DNA of 64,000 nt from an uncultured SAR86 cluster bacterium (GCA_902583575.1 CACHWY010000004.1:1-64000), one strand, 5' to 3'. Positions 18,101 through 27,073 are shown, counted from the first letter of the stretch. The notes: generated by a model from the sequence alone, not told the origin. Numbers and translations: made by a program.

Positions 18101-19480
18101 TTATTCTTTAAATTCTGATACTAAACCGCCTATAGATTCTTTAGCATCTCCAAATAACATCCTTGTATTTTCTTTAAAAAAAAGTGGATTTTGAACACCT
18201 GCAAAACCGGAAGACATCGATCTTTTTAGGACAAAAACAGTTCTTGCATTATGGACTTCTATTATTGGCATTCCATATATTGGGCTTCCAGGTTCTTCTG
18301 TAGCAGATGGATTAACAACATCATTCGCGCCAATTACTATAGCAACATCAATACTATCCATTGATGGATTTACATCATCAGGTTCAACTAATACATCATA
18401 TGGAACATTAGCTTCAGCTAGTAAAACATTCATATGACCTGGCATTCTTCCTGCTACAGGATGAATTCCATATTTAACTTCGGTTCCATTTGCTTCTAAA
18501 AGCTCTCCTAACTCTCTTACTACATGTTGAGCTTGAGCAACTGCCATCCCATAGCCTGGAACTACTAAAACTGAGCTTGCGTTTTCAAGAATTAAATATG
18601 CATCTGAAACATTTATTGGTTTAACCTCTCCTGTTTCTTCTGATTTAGAAATAGATGAAGATGTTGCATATCCAACAAATAAAATATTTCCAATTGATCT
18701 ATTCATAGCCTTTGCCATGATGATTGTTAAAATTAATCCGCTGGCGCCTACAAGGGAGCCTGCAACAATTAAGACATTATTTGACAGTAATAAACCAGCA
18801 AAAGCTGCTGCTATTCCAGAAAAAGAATTTAACAATGAAATCACAACTGGCATATCACCACCGCCAATTGGTAAAACAAAACCTATTCCACCTAATAAAG
18901 TTAAGATTAATAGAATAGTAAAGAAATCAAAAGTAGGTACAAAAATATTAGTTAATGAAATCGAATATACTAAATAAATTATTGAAATATAAAAAATAGT
19001 AGTAAATAACTTTGTGATTATTGAAGTTTTCTTAATTGTTAGTTTCTCTGATAATTTTCCATAAGCAATAATGCTCCCTGAAAAAGTTACCCCGCCTATG
19101 AAAATTGTGATCATAATAAGCATATATTGAAAAGTATTTTCAGGGATAGATTTGAACTCAGACCAAGCAATAAAGAATGTTGCTAAACCTCCAAAACCAT
19201 TAAATAACGCCACCATTTCTGGAATTGAAGTCATCTTTACTCTTAAGGCAATTAATGAGCCTACAATAGCTCCAATAGAAATACCTATGATTATTAATAA
19301 TGGATTTACTATATCTACCAAAGTAATAGCAACAGCAATAAACATAGCCAATGCTGATAAAAAGTTACCCTTAACAGCCGTATCCTCTTTCCCAAGCATC
19401 TTGATGCCAGTTATAAATAATATAGAGGATGCTATATAAACAATATTTTGAAATGCAGAAATATTTTCAATTAAATTCAT
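18101..19480 (-). CDS. pntB: NAD(P) transhydrogenase subunit beta
   Basis: 459 residues. About nine hydrophobic segments occupy residues 1-260 (domain II). The NADP(H)-binding domain III covers the C-terminal third, with VPGYGMAVAQAQH (GxGxxA/V), HPVAGRMPGHMNVLLAEA, VIGANDVVNP and the C-terminal KRSMSSGFAGVQN. The enzyme uses the proton gradient to make NADPH from NADH. It is the third gene of pntAA-pntAB-pntB, 2 bases after pntAB. Confidence 0.96.
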   Translation of the reverse strand: MNLIENISAFQNIVYIASSILFITGIKMLGKEDTAVKGNFLSALAMFIAVAITLVDIVNPLLIIIGISIGAIVGSLIALRVKMTSIPEMVALFNGFGGLATFFIAWSEFKSIPENTFQYMLIMITIFIGGVTFSGSIIAYGKLSEKLTIKKTSIITKLFTTIFYISIIYLVYSISLTNIFVPTFDFFTILLILTLLGGIGFVLPIGGGDMPVVISLLNSFSGIAAAFAGLLLSNNVLIVAGSLVGASGLILTIIMAKAMNRSIGNILFVGYATSSSISKSEETGEVKPINVSDAYLILENASSVLVVPGYGMAVAQAQHVVRELGELLEANGTEVKYGIHPVAGRMPGHMNVLLAEANVPYDVLVEPDDVNPSMDSIDVAIVIGANDVVNPSATEEPGSPIYGMPIIEVHNARTVFVLKRSMSSGFAGVQNPLFFKENTRMLFGDAKESIGGLVSEFKE

Positions 19481-19482
19481 AG

Positions 19483-19770
19483 TTATTTCTTCTTAAACAT
19501 TTTTAACATTCTATTTGTTACTAGATATCCGCCAAAAACATTTATTGAAGCAAAAGTAACTGCTAAGAAAGCCAATATTTCTTGTAACTGAGAGCTAGGA
19601 CTAAGCGACAATGCACCAACAAGGGCTATGCCAGAAATAGCATTGGCTCCTGACATTAAAGGTGTATGTAAAGTACTAGGAACCTTAGAAATTAGTTCTA
19701 ATCCTAGGTATATAGAAAGAATAAGAACAAAACCAAGTAATATATATACTTCCATTACTGAAACTTCCAT
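19483..19770 (-). CDS. pntAB: NAD(P) transhydrogenase alpha-2 (membrane) subunit
   Basis: 95 residues with three hydrophobic helices. It corresponds to the membrane part of E. coli PntA (LGLELISKVPSTLHTPLMSGANAISG region), made as a separate subunit in the Rhodospirillum-type split enzyme. The ATG at 19770 shares one base with the pntAA stop (TAATG). A second in-frame ATG at 19755 lies in an exact 15-bp tandem repeat of the start region, so translation could begin at either. Confidence 0.93.
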   Translation of the reverse strand: MEVSVMEVYILLGFVLILSIYLGLELISKVPSTLHTPLMSGANAISGIALVGALSLSPSSQLQEILAFLAVTFASINVFGGYLVTNRMLKMFKKK

Positions 19771-19779
19771 TACTGAAAC
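19749..19779. repeat. Exact 15-bp tandem duplication at the pntAB start
   Basis: The unit CTTCCATTACTGAAA (plus-strand reading) occurs twice in direct succession at 19749-19763 and 19764-19778, with one extra C. It duplicates an ATG and its upstream TTTCAGTA, adding five residues (MEVSV) in frame to PntAB. Unit length is a multiple of three, so the frame is kept. Confidence 0.9.
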
Positions 19780-20888
19780 CTCTCATTTGTTATTTTACCC
19801 TCATGCACTAAGACACTACTTTGTATTATTTCATCTTCAAAATTAAAATTTATTCCAGATGATTCTTTGTCATAAAAATCAGATATCCAATTATTGTAAT
19901 TATTTGATAGTGCTAATGAAGCATGATTTGAAACTTTTGATGCTAAGTTCGATATACCTATTATTTTCACTCCATTTCTCTCTATTATTTTATCAACTTC
20001 TGAACCCTCAACATTTCCGCCAGATTCAACCGCCATATCAAAAATAACGCTGCCTGGACTCATCTTATCTATTGTCATGTTATCTATTAATAATGGAGCC
20101 GGTCTTCCAAAAAGCTGCGCTGTAGTAATTACTATATCTGACCTTTCACAGACTTTAGCCTGAAGCTCTTTTTGCTTCTTTATTTGTTCATCGGTCAATT
20201 CTTTTGCATACCCTTGATCGGTTTCACCTGTTTCACCTAAATCTATCTTTACAAATTTTGCTCCCAATGAATTAACCTGTTCTTCAACAACATTTCTAGT
20301 ATCAAATGCCTCAACCCTTGCCCCTAATCTTTTTGCAGTTGCTATTGCTTGCAATCCTGCAACTCCAACCCCAATAACAAATACCTTTGCAGGCTTTAAT
20401 GTCCCAGCTGCTGTCATCATCATTGGTAAAGCAGATGACAAATATTTAGCAGACTCTATAACTGCGACATAGCCTGCTAGATTTGCTTGAGAACTAAGAA
20501 CATCCATTTTTTGAGCTCTGGTTATTCTTGGAATAAATTCCATACTAACCAGATTAATTTTTAATTTAGAGCATGACTTAATTAAATCTTGATTACTAAA
20601 AGGACTTACCATTCCTAGGAGAGTTGAGTTCGATTTCATTTGTTCCAGCTCATGTTGTTCTAAAGCTTGATTTGTAATGATTAGGTTGGCATTCTTTAGA
20701 CAACTTTCTCTAGAATGCTTTTTTAATCCTATCTCTTCAAAAATTTCATTACTTATATTAATTCCTTTGCCTACGTCTTCTTCAAACCATATTTCTGCAC
20801 CCAAATCTATAAGTGTTTTTACGGTATCTAAATGAATTGGAGACCTAGTATCTGAGTCAATATTTGATTTTAATGCTGCAATAATCAC
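19770..20888 (-). CDS. pntAA: NAD(P) transhydrogenase alpha-1 (NAD-binding) subunit
   Basis: 372 residues, soluble domain I that binds NAD(H). The fold is alanine-dehydrogenase-like, with the Rossmann motif VIGVGVAGLQAIATAKRLGA near residue 171, the RARD-loop-type QANLAGYVAV, and SPGSVIFDMAVESGGNVEGS further on. The start is GTG at 20888. It opens the pnt operon and diverges from ubiG. The 169-base intergenic space holds AT-rich promoter-like sequence but no element I can name confidently. Confidence 0.95.
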   Translation of the reverse strand: MIIAALKSNIDSDTRSPIHLDTVKTLIDLGAEIWFEEDVGKGINISNEIFEEIGLKKHSRESCLKNANLIITNQALEQHELEQMKSNSTLLGMVSPFSNQDLIKSCSKLKINLVSMEFIPRITRAQKMDVLSSQANLAGYVAVIESAKYLSSALPMMMTAAGTLKPAKVFVIGVGVAGLQAIATAKRLGARVEAFDTRNVVEEQVNSLGAKFVKIDLGETGETDQGYAKELTDEQIKKQKELQAKVCERSDIVITTAQLFGRPAPLLIDNMTIDKMSPGSVIFDMAVESGGNVEGSEVDKIIERNGVKIIGISNLASKVSNHASLALSNNYNNWISDFYDKESSGINFNFEDEIIQSSVLVHEGKITNERFQ

Positions 20889-21057
20889 TATGTATGCTGT
20901 TTTTAATTTATGTAGTGAAGTTAATCTTAACAGTTCTATTAAGTCAATAAAATTAAAAAATCAGTAATACAGCCTTCATTAAGGGCATAAAATTGTAGTT
21001 AAGCTACACAATATAGTTTTTATATTTGTTCTTTATTAAATTTATAAGGGTTAAAAT

Positions 21058-21759
21058 ATGTCAATGGTCAATATAGATTTACATGAAGTAAAAAAATTTT
21101 CTGACATTGCAGAAGACTGGTGGAATAAAAATGGGGATTTTAAGCCTTTGCATGTGATTAATCCTTTGAGGGCTAATTTCATTAAAGAAAGAACTGAATT
21201 AAAAAATAAAAATGTTTTAGATGTTGGTTGTGGTGGAGGCCTCCTAAGTGAGTCATTATTTGATTTTGGTGCAAAAGTTACAGGTATTGATGCCGCGGGT
21301 CCAGGAATTGAAGTCGCAAAAATTCATGCAAAAGAAAACAATAAAGATATTAATTATTTTGAGAAAACTGCTGAAGAGTTAAGAAAAGAAAAATCTGAAA
21401 CTTTTGATATTGTTACATGCTTAGAAGTTTTAGAACATGTTCCAGATCCAAAATCACTTGTAAAAACATGTACTGACCTTCTTAAGCCTGGAGGACATCT
21501 TTTTCTTTCAACAATTAATAAAAATCCAAGATCTTGGATAACTGCAATAGTTGGTGCTGAATATATTTTTAATCTTTTACCAAAGGGTACTCATGAATTT
21601 GATAAATTTATTAAGCCTTCAAGCTTAGCCTCATATGTTAGAGATGCCAATGCTAAGGTTATTGAAACAAAAGGCATGTTCTATAATCCTATTACACATA
21701 AGGCTAACCTTAATGAGGATCTTGGTGTTAATTATTTAATGTATGCTAGAAAATCATAA
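21058..21759 (+). CDS. ubiG: Ubiquinone biosynthesis O-methyltransferase
   Basis: 233 residues. It performs both O-methylations in ubiquinone synthesis. The SAM-binding motif I is VLDVGCGGGLLSE near residues 50-62, with FDIVTCLEVLEHVPDP further on and STINKNPRSW following, all typical of UbiG. N-terminal FSDIAEDWWNKNGDFKPLH is the family hallmark. The ATG at 21064 is an alternative start. It overlaps the HAD phosphatase by 17 bases. Confidence 0.95.
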   Translation: MSMVNIDLHEVKKFSDIAEDWWNKNGDFKPLHVINPLRANFIKERTELKNKNVLDVGCGGGLLSESLFDFGAKVTGIDAAGPGIEVAKIHAKENNKDINYFEKTAEELRKEKSETFDIVTCLEVLEHVPDPKSLVKTCTDLLKPGGHLFLSTINKNPRSWITAIVGAEYIFNLLPKGTHEFDKFIKPSSLASYVRDANAKVIETKGMFYNPITHKANLNEDLGVNYLMYARKS

Positions 21760-22405
21760 AACCAAGCTTGTTCTATTTGATTTGGATGGAACTTTAATAG
21801 ATACGGCCCCCGATTTTCTAACGTCACTAAATAACGTATTAAATAAATATGGTAAAAAGAATGTGACTGCGCAAGAAATAAGAAATCATATTTCAGAAGG
21901 CTCTTCAAAATTAATTAAATTTTTTTTCGAGATCGATTATGAGCATGAGGATTTTGAAAGATATAAATCTGATTTTTTATCTGAATATAAAAAAAACCTA
22001 AATAAAAAATCTAAGCTATTTGAAGGTATGCCAGATTTACTTGATTATCTTGATGAGCGTTCAATAATGTATGGCATTGTTACTAATAAATTTTTTGAAT
22101 ATACAGATCCTTTAGTAAATTCATTTCCAGAATTAAAAAATATAAAAATAATCATCTGTCCTGATCATGTTAAAACTTCAAAACCAGATCCAGAAGGCAT
22201 TTTGTTAGCTTGTAATAAGCTCAATATAAGGCCCGAAGAAACCATATACTTAGGAGATCATCCCAATGATTTAAGAGCTGGTCTCTCTGCTGGAACAAAA
22301 ATTATTGGTTGCTTGTATGGATATTCTTTACAAAAAAATTCAAATGAGTTGTTTGATTGCCATTTTGTTGAAGAAGTATCAGAAATAATCTCAAAAATTG
22401 ATTAA
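21743..22405 (+). CDS. HAD phosphatase, phosphoglycolate / N-acetylmuramate-6-phosphate phosphatase type
   Basis: 220 residues, HAD subfamily IA. Motif I is LFDLDGTLIDT at 11-21 with nucleophile Asp and acid Asp. Motif II is GIVTNK near residue 113, the motif III Lys is in TSKPDPEG near 153, and motif IV is YLGDHPNDLRAG. In the ubiG-HAD-yciK arrangement of Pseudomonas the HAD gene is MupP, which dephosphorylates MurNAc-6-phosphate in cell-wall recycling; elsewhere similar proteins are called Gph. Sequence alone does not decide between the two. Confidence 0.85.
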   Translation: MLENHKTKLVLFDLDGTLIDTAPDFLTSLNNVLNKYGKKNVTAQEIRNHISEGSSKLIKFFFEIDYEHEDFERYKSDFLSEYKKNLNKKSKLFEGMPDLLDYLDERSIMYGIVTNKFFEYTDPLVNSFPELKNIKIIICPDHVKTSKPDPEGILLACNKLNIRPEETIYLGDHPNDLRAGLSAGTKIIGCLYGYSLQKNSNELFDCHFVEEVSEIISKID

Positions 22406-23154
22406 TGCAATTAAGTAATTACAAAAAAGATTTTCTGAAAGATAAGAATATTCTAGTTACTGGGGCTTCTAGGGGAATTGGAAGAGCTATTGCAATAGGC
22501 CTCAGTAATTATGGTGCGAATATAATCATGTTGGCAAAAAATGAAAATCTATTAGACCAAATTTATGATGAAATAAAAAGTAACAGCGAAACGAATCCAT
22601 TGATTGTTGGGTGTGATTTAAATACTCTTGATGAAAATAAAGCGCAAGAAATTGCAAATGTAATTTCGAGGGACTATGGACACTTAGATGCATTAATAAA
22701 TAATGCAGCAATTTTAGAAAAAATGTCTTCAATTCAAGATTATGATCTACAAACTTGGGAAAAGGTATTAAAAACAAATTTAACGAGTGGGTTCCTTCTT
22801 TCAAAATATACAATACCATTAATGCAACTCTCGTCTATGCCAAGGATAATATTTACCACTTCAAGTGTTGCAAAAAAAGGCAAGGCGTATTGGGGCGCCT
22901 ACTCAGTATCTAAAGCAGGGATTAAGGTTTTGGCAGAGATTTTAAATGATGAGCTCGAATCTATTTCTAACTTCAAAATATTTAACTTTGATCCAAAAGC
23001 TACCCAGACCGATATGAGATCAATTGCTTATCCTGCAGAGGATCCTGCTTCAATTAAAAAACCAAATGAACTAATTAAATACTATTTGTGGATGCTTTCA
23101 CATGAAAGCTCTTCTTTTAAAAATAGTCATATCGAATTTGGTGATGAAATATGA
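22405..23154 (+). CDS. yciK: YciK-family short-chain dehydrogenase
   Basis: 249-residue classical SDR. TGASRGIGRAI lies near residues 20-30, NNAA near 98, the catalytic Ser in TTSSVA and YSVSK (YxxxK) near 165. The start shares one base with the upstream stop (TAATG). The ubiG-HAD-yciK trio is conserved in gammaproteobacteria. The substrate of YciK is not established. It is convergent with the glycosylase gene, with 2 bases between them. Confidence 0.85.
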   Translation: MQLSNYKKDFLKDKNILVTGASRGIGRAIAIGLSNYGANIIMLAKNENLLDQIYDEIKSNSETNPLIVGCDLNTLDENKAQEIANVISRDYGHLDALINNAAILEKMSSIQDYDLQTWEKVLKTNLTSGFLLSKYTIPLMQLSSMPRIIFTTSSVAKKGKAYWGAYSVSKAGIKVLAEILNDELESISNFKIFNFDPKATQTDMRSIAYPAEDPASIKKPNELIKYYLWMLSHESSSFKNSHIEFGDEI

Positions 23155-23156
23155 AA

Positions 23157-23768
23157 TTAAATAACAACATCATCATCTTCTAGCAGTCTCCACATGTATA
23201 AGCACATATAACTCCTATATGGGCTAAATTCTTGATAAAAAGATTCGTTATAATTATTAATATTAAAGATTTTTAAGTGTGCATTTTTAAGTCCCAGATC
23301 AAGAAATGAAAATATGTCAGGATCTCCAACATAAAATATCCTAGACATTTCAATGGACCATGGACCAATTCCTTTTATTTTTATTAAAAGCTCGTAAAAA
23401 TTTTCAGCAGATAAATCTTTAAGAGTTTTCTTTGAGATATTAATAAGTTCTTGATTGAATATAATTCCATTTAAGTATTGAATTTTTTGCCTAGATAGCC
23501 CTGCCTTTTTTAGTTTTTTGTTTAACCTTTGATTTATTTTTTTATATCTATTTTGTTTAAGTACTTCTTCAGTTCTTACCCAAATTGCAGCAGCTGATTT
23601 AACTGATAATTGCTGACCAACTATAATTTTTGAAAGATGATCTACAAAATTCATTTTTGATAGTTTTATTTTCAAAGGGCCAACCTTCTTTATATGATTG
23701 GCCAGTGTTAAAAAATTTTTTTCTAAAGATTTCTTATATAAAAAATCATAAGCTTTTTTATATTCCAT
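23157..23768 (-). CDS. DNA-3-methyladenine glycosylase II-like (HhH-GPD) protein
   Basis: 203 residues. The helix-hairpin-helix LLIKIKGIGPWSIEMSR near residues 128-144 is followed by the catalytic-type Asp in FLDLGLKNA near residue 156, as in AlkA. IVGQQLSVKSAAAIW near residue 50 is also characteristic. There is no Fe-S cysteine cluster and no AlkA N-terminal domain. It probably excises alkylated purines in base-excision repair. The start overlaps the rluB stop by 11 bases. Confidence 0.85.
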   Translation of the reverse strand: MEYKKAYDFLYKKSLEKNFLTLANHIKKVGPLKIKLSKMNFVDHLSKIIVGQQLSVKSAAAIWVRTEEVLKQNRYKKINQRLNKKLKKAGLSRQKIQYLNGIIFNQELINISKKTLKDLSAENFYELLIKIKGIGPWSIEMSRIFYVGDPDIFSFLDLGLKNAHLKIFNINNYNESFYQEFSPYRSYMCLYMWRLLEDDDVVI

Positions 23769-24483
23769 ATTTTTTTAAAGCATCTATTTCTTTATTTGAT
23801 AGAACAAGGCAGTCGCCCTTTTTTAATTTAGATGGGAGAAAAATAGGTCCAAACCTAGTTCTTTTAAGTCTGCTAATTTCAAGATCCATGGAGTTAAATA
23901 TTTTTCTTACTTCTCTATTCTTACCAGACATAATACAAACTGAGAACCATTGATTAGAAGAATTTTTTTCGCCTTCTACTATATCTGTTAATTTGTGTTC
24001 TATGCCATCAATCATAATTCCTGATAACATTTTTTGTTTCTTTTGTTCATTGTATGTTCCTCTTGCCCTTACCAAATACTCTCTATCTATAATTGATGAG
24101 GGATGCATACAAAAATTTGCAAAATCTCCGTCATTAGTAAATAAAATTAGACCTGATGAATTAATGTCTAACCTACCAATTGAAATCCATCTTGTTTTAG
24201 GAGTTGTTTTAGGTAAAAAATCAAAAATAATTGGGATATCTTTTTCTCTTTTACTTGATGAAAGAACTCCTTCAGGCTTATGAAGCATTAAAAGCTTGGT
24301 TTCAGCTTCAGTTAAAGAAATAACTTTCCCATCAAGTTCAACTATATCACTTTCTCCGACAGAAATGCCTATTTTGGGAATCTCTCCATTAACGACAACT
24401 TTTCCAGATTTGATTAACTCTTCACAGTATCTTCTTGAACCTATTCCTGATTTAGCCAAGAATTTTTGCAGTCTTTCTGCCAT
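23758..24483 (-). CDS. rluB: 23S rRNA pseudouridine synthase RluB-type
   Basis: 241 residues. An N-terminal S4 RNA-binding domain (RLQKFLAKSGIGSRRYCEELI) precedes an RsuA-family catalytic domain with the active-site Asp in GRLDINSSGLILFTNDG near residues 106-122. GKNREVRKIF and KRTRFGPI are typical of RluB/RsuA. RluB modifies U2605 of 23S rRNA in E. coli. The gene follows scpA-scpB, the usual scpAB-rluB arrangement; 3 bases separate it from scpB. Confidence 0.9.
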   Translation of the reverse strand: MAERLQKFLAKSGIGSRRYCEELIKSGKVVVNGEIPKIGISVGESDIVELDGKVISLTEAETKLLMLHKPEGVLSSSKREKDIPIIFDFLPKTTPKTRWISIGRLDINSSGLILFTNDGDFANFCMHPSSIIDREYLVRARGTYNEQKKQKMLSGIMIDGIEHKLTDIVEGEKNSSNQWFSVCIMSGKNREVRKIFNSMDLEISRLKRTRFGPIFLPSKLKKGDCLVLSNKEIDALKKYGI

Positions 24484-24486
24484 GCG

Positions 24487-25035
24487 CTAAATAACTTGAG
24501 AAAGGATATTTTGATCGTGAGTATCTTTTATATCAGGCAATGCCGGTAAATCAGAAATACTTTTTAAATTTAAATCATCTAAAAAACCTTTTGTGGTTAC
24601 ATATAATGCCGGTCTTCCAGGAACATCTCTAAATCCTGAAACTTTGATCCAGTTTCTTTCTAATAAATATCTAATGCTTCTTGTGCTAACAGAAACTCCT
24701 CTAATATCTTCAATATCGCCTCTAGTTACAGGTTGTTTAAATGCAATGATTGAAATAGTTTCCATTAGAGCTTTTGAGACTCTAGGCATTTTTTCATTCC
24801 ACAAATGATTTAAACATAAGCTATAATCTTCTTTTATCTGCAGTCTATATCCAGATGCAACTTCTTTTATCTCTATAGATGTGCCTTCATATCTTTTTTC
24901 AAGTTCATTTAAAGCTTTCTTGATTTCAGGTAACTCTTCTTTAATGCCTGAATTTTCAAGGATATTCTTCATCTCAGAGATCCTAATTGGCCTTCCTGCT
25001 CCAAATAAAAGTGCCTCAATTGAATTTATCATCAT
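24487..25035 (-). CDS. scpB: Segregation and condensation protein B
   Basis: 182 residues with two winged-helix domains. Motifs include ALLFGAGRPI near residue 7, the central IIAFKQPVTRGDIEDIRGV near 95, and GRPALYVTTKGFLDDL near 140, all standard for ScpB. It binds the ScpA kleisin and regulates the SMC ATPase for chromosome compaction and segregation. It overlaps the scpA stop by 4 bases. Confidence 0.94.
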   Translation of the reverse strand: MMINSIEALLFGAGRPIRISEMKNILENSGIKEELPEIKKALNELEKRYEGTSIEIKEVASGYRLQIKEDYSLCLNHLWNEKMPRVSKALMETISIIAFKQPVTRGDIEDIRGVSVSTRSIRYLLERNWIKVSGFRDVPGRPALYVTTKGFLDDLNLKSISDLPALPDIKDTHDQNILSQVI

Positions 25036-25832
25036 AATGAACTTTCTCTTAAGGACTTAATAAACAATTCTTCGCTTTTATTCTGTATAAGTTCTATATA
25101 ACCATCTTTTGCTAGCTCCAAAGAGGCTAGAAACGTAACAACAACTCCCTTTCTTCCTTCGGGTTTTCTTAAGGTCTTTGAAAAACTAATTATGTTCGTT
25201 CTTGATAATAAATTGAGTAATATTTGAATTCTTTCTTTTGTCGATAATTCTTCAAAATCGATTTGATGATTTAATTTATAGTTTGGTCTATTAATTACTT
25301 CAGTGATAACTGAAAATAATTCATCCTTAGTTATTAATACTTCTTTGGTTTTAGTTACTTCGAATTCTGGTAATTTTGCAGATGCAGTAAAAAAATCCCT
25401 ATCGACCCTAGGAAGTAACGCTATTTTCTCAGAAACATTTTTAAACCTCTCATATTCTTGAAGTCTCTTAATTAAGGATGCTTTTGGGTCATCTTCTTCC
25501 TCATCAAAAGATTCTTTTGGCAGCATTAATCTTGATTTAATTTCAGCTAATGTAGCCGCCATAACCAAATAATCTGCTGCCAACTCAAATTTCAAAGAAT
25601 CCATTAATTCGATATATTCAAGATATTGATCAGTAACCTTTGAAACATCTAAATCTAATATATTTATATTTTCTTTTCTAATTAAATATAACAAAAGATC
25701 CATAGGTCCTGAAAAAGTCTCTAAACATAATTCAAGCGCATTAGGTGGAATAAAAAGATCATCGGGCAGCTCTTCAAACTGTTGACCCATTACAGTAGGT
25801 ATTTCAAGCTGCGCAATATTGTTATTTTGCAT
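25032..25832 (-). CDS. scpA: Segregation and condensation protein A (kleisin)
   Basis: 266 residues. The N-terminal kleisin region has FSGPMDLLLYLIRKENINILDLDVSK near residues 40-65, the classic ScpA signature. An acidic, flexible middle and a C-terminal winged helix (VVVTFLASLELAKDGYIEL) follow. It bridges SMC heads with ScpB. No Shine-Dalgarno sequence precedes the ATG. Instead a 14-bp palindrome starts 7 bases upstream, and a related site lies 34 bases further, both like NrdR boxes. Confidence 0.94.
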   Translation of the reverse strand: MQNNNIAQLEIPTVMGQQFEELPDDLFIPPNALELCLETFSGPMDLLLYLIRKENINILDLDVSKVTDQYLEYIELMDSLKFELAADYLVMAATLAEIKSRLMLPKESFDEEEDDPKASLIKRLQEYERFKNVSEKIALLPRVDRDFFTASAKLPEFEVTKTKEVLITKDELFSVITEVINRPNYKLNHQIDFEELSTKERIQILLNLLSRTNIISFSKTLRKPEGRKGVVVTFLASLELAKDGYIELIQNKSEELFIKSLRESSL

Positions 25833-25836
25833 ATAT

Positions 25837-25886
25837 AAACACTATATAGTGTAAGTTTTAGGTTATTTTAATACAATATATAGTGT
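25837..25886 (-). promoter_or_regulatory. Two NrdR-box-like operator sites upstream of scpA
   Basis: Read on the minus strand, the distal site (25886-25871) is ACACTATATATTGTAT, 15 of 16 matches to the NrdR consensus acaCwAtATaTwGtgt. The proximal site (25852-25839) is the perfect 14-bp palindrome ACACTATATAGTGT, which scores 14 of 16 over its 16-base window. The two start 34 bases apart, about three helical turns, like paired NrdR boxes at ribonucleotide reductase promoters. A possible -35 (TTGTAT) overlaps the distal site and a -10 (TACACT, spacer 17) the proximal one. The consensus is from memory. Confidence 0.55.
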
Positions 25887-26018
25887 TTTTCCTTAAAAAA
25901 TGTCTTTTTAACTAAAATTAATTAAATTATTAATTTCTTTGAAAATGTTTCTATTATTGGACTTTCATTTAATAATAAGCATCCAATTTTTAAAATTGAG
26001 TTATAAAATACTAGAACA

Positions 26019-27068
26019 ATGAACTATTCTACTGATAATACAAGAATTATTGACCGTAATAAGGTTCCAGCACCTTATGAGCTAGTAAATAAACACCCTA
26101 TTAACGATGAAATCTCAAAACTTGTATATGGCACAAGGAATGAAATAAGTCAGATTTTACATGACAAAGATGATCGATTGTTTGTAGTTGTTGGTCCATG
26201 TTCAATTCATGATCCAGAAAGTGCAATCGAATATGCAGAAAGACTTGCTGAAGAAAGTAAGAAATTCAATGAAAATCTTTTATTAATAATGCGAGTATAT
26301 TTTGAAAAGCCAAGAACTACAGTAGGATGGAAAGGCTTAATTAACGACCCGGATATTAATGAAAGTTTCAATATTGCAAAAGGTGTGGAAATGGCAAGAA
26401 AGCTATTAATTGATATAGCCAATCTTGGACTGCCTGCCGGAACTGAATTTCTTGATCCTATATCTCCGCAGTATGTAACTGATGTTATTTCATGGGGAGC
26501 AATTGGCGCAAGAACTGCCGAAAGTCAAATTCATAGAGAGCTTGCATCAGGTCTTTCATGTCCTATTGGTATTAAAAATGGGACTGATGGAGGTTTAAAG
26601 GCTGCTATAGATGGTATACAAGCTGCAAATCACTCTCATGTTTTCCTTGGAGCAACAAAAGAAGCAGAAATAGCCATGCTTAAAACTGCTGGGAATATTG
26701 ATACGCATATTATCTTAAGAGGTGGCAAGACCCCAAATTATGATAAGAATTCAGTTGAAAATACATTAATTGCTTTAAGAGAGGCAGAAGTTAATGAGTC
26801 AATAATGATTGATGCTAGTCATGGAAATAGCCAAAAGAAATTTAAAGAACAAATACCAGTTATTGATAGCATTTCTAATCAAATTATTGAAGGCAATAAA
26901 AATATTAAAGGCATAATGATTGAAAGCCATTTAAATGAAGGAAATCAAAAAATAACAGATAATTTAAAGTATGGTCAAAGCATTACTGATGCATGCATGG
27001 GTTGGGAAGATACTATTAAATGTCTTGAGAATTTAAATACTGCTGTAGATAAAAAAAGGGGTAATTAA
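26019..27068 (+). CDS. aroG: 3-deoxy-7-phosphoheptulonate (DAHP) synthase, class I
   Basis: 349 residues, AroF/G/H family. It condenses PEP and erythrose-4-phosphate, the entry to the shikimate pathway. VVGPCSIHDPESAIEYA near residues 58-74, MRVYFEKPRTTVGWKG near 95, and GIKNGTDGG near 183 are the metal and PEP motifs; the C-terminal IDASHGNSQKK carries ligands too. Which feedback isozyme it is (Phe, Tyr or Trp) cannot be told, so the symbol is generic. The 130 bases between the NrdR-like sites and this ATG show only AT-rich sequence. Confidence 0.93.
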   Translation: MNYSTDNTRIIDRNKVPAPYELVNKHPINDEISKLVYGTRNEISQILHDKDDRLFVVVGPCSIHDPESAIEYAERLAEESKKFNENLLLIMRVYFEKPRTTVGWKGLINDPDINESFNIAKGVEMARKLLIDIANLGLPAGTEFLDPISPQYVTDVISWGAIGARTAESQIHRELASGLSCPIGIKNGTDGGLKAAIDGIQAANHSHVFLGATKEAEIAMLKTAGNIDTHIILRGGKTPNYDKNSVENTLIALREAEVNESIMIDASHGNSQKKFKEQIPVIDSISNQIIEGNKNIKGIMIESHLNEGNQKITDNLKYGQSITDACMGWEDTIKCLENLNTAVDKKRGN

Positions 27069-27073
27069 TCTAA

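Noticed and set aside
20994-21008. Inverted repeat TGTAG-TTAAG-CTACA between pntAA and ubiG
   Set aside because: Arms of five bases with no T-run or second copy; expected by chance in a window of this size.
21006-21021. NrdR-box-like sequence upstream of ubiG
   Set aside because: Only about 13 of 16 matches, single, not palindromic, in very AT-rich DNA.
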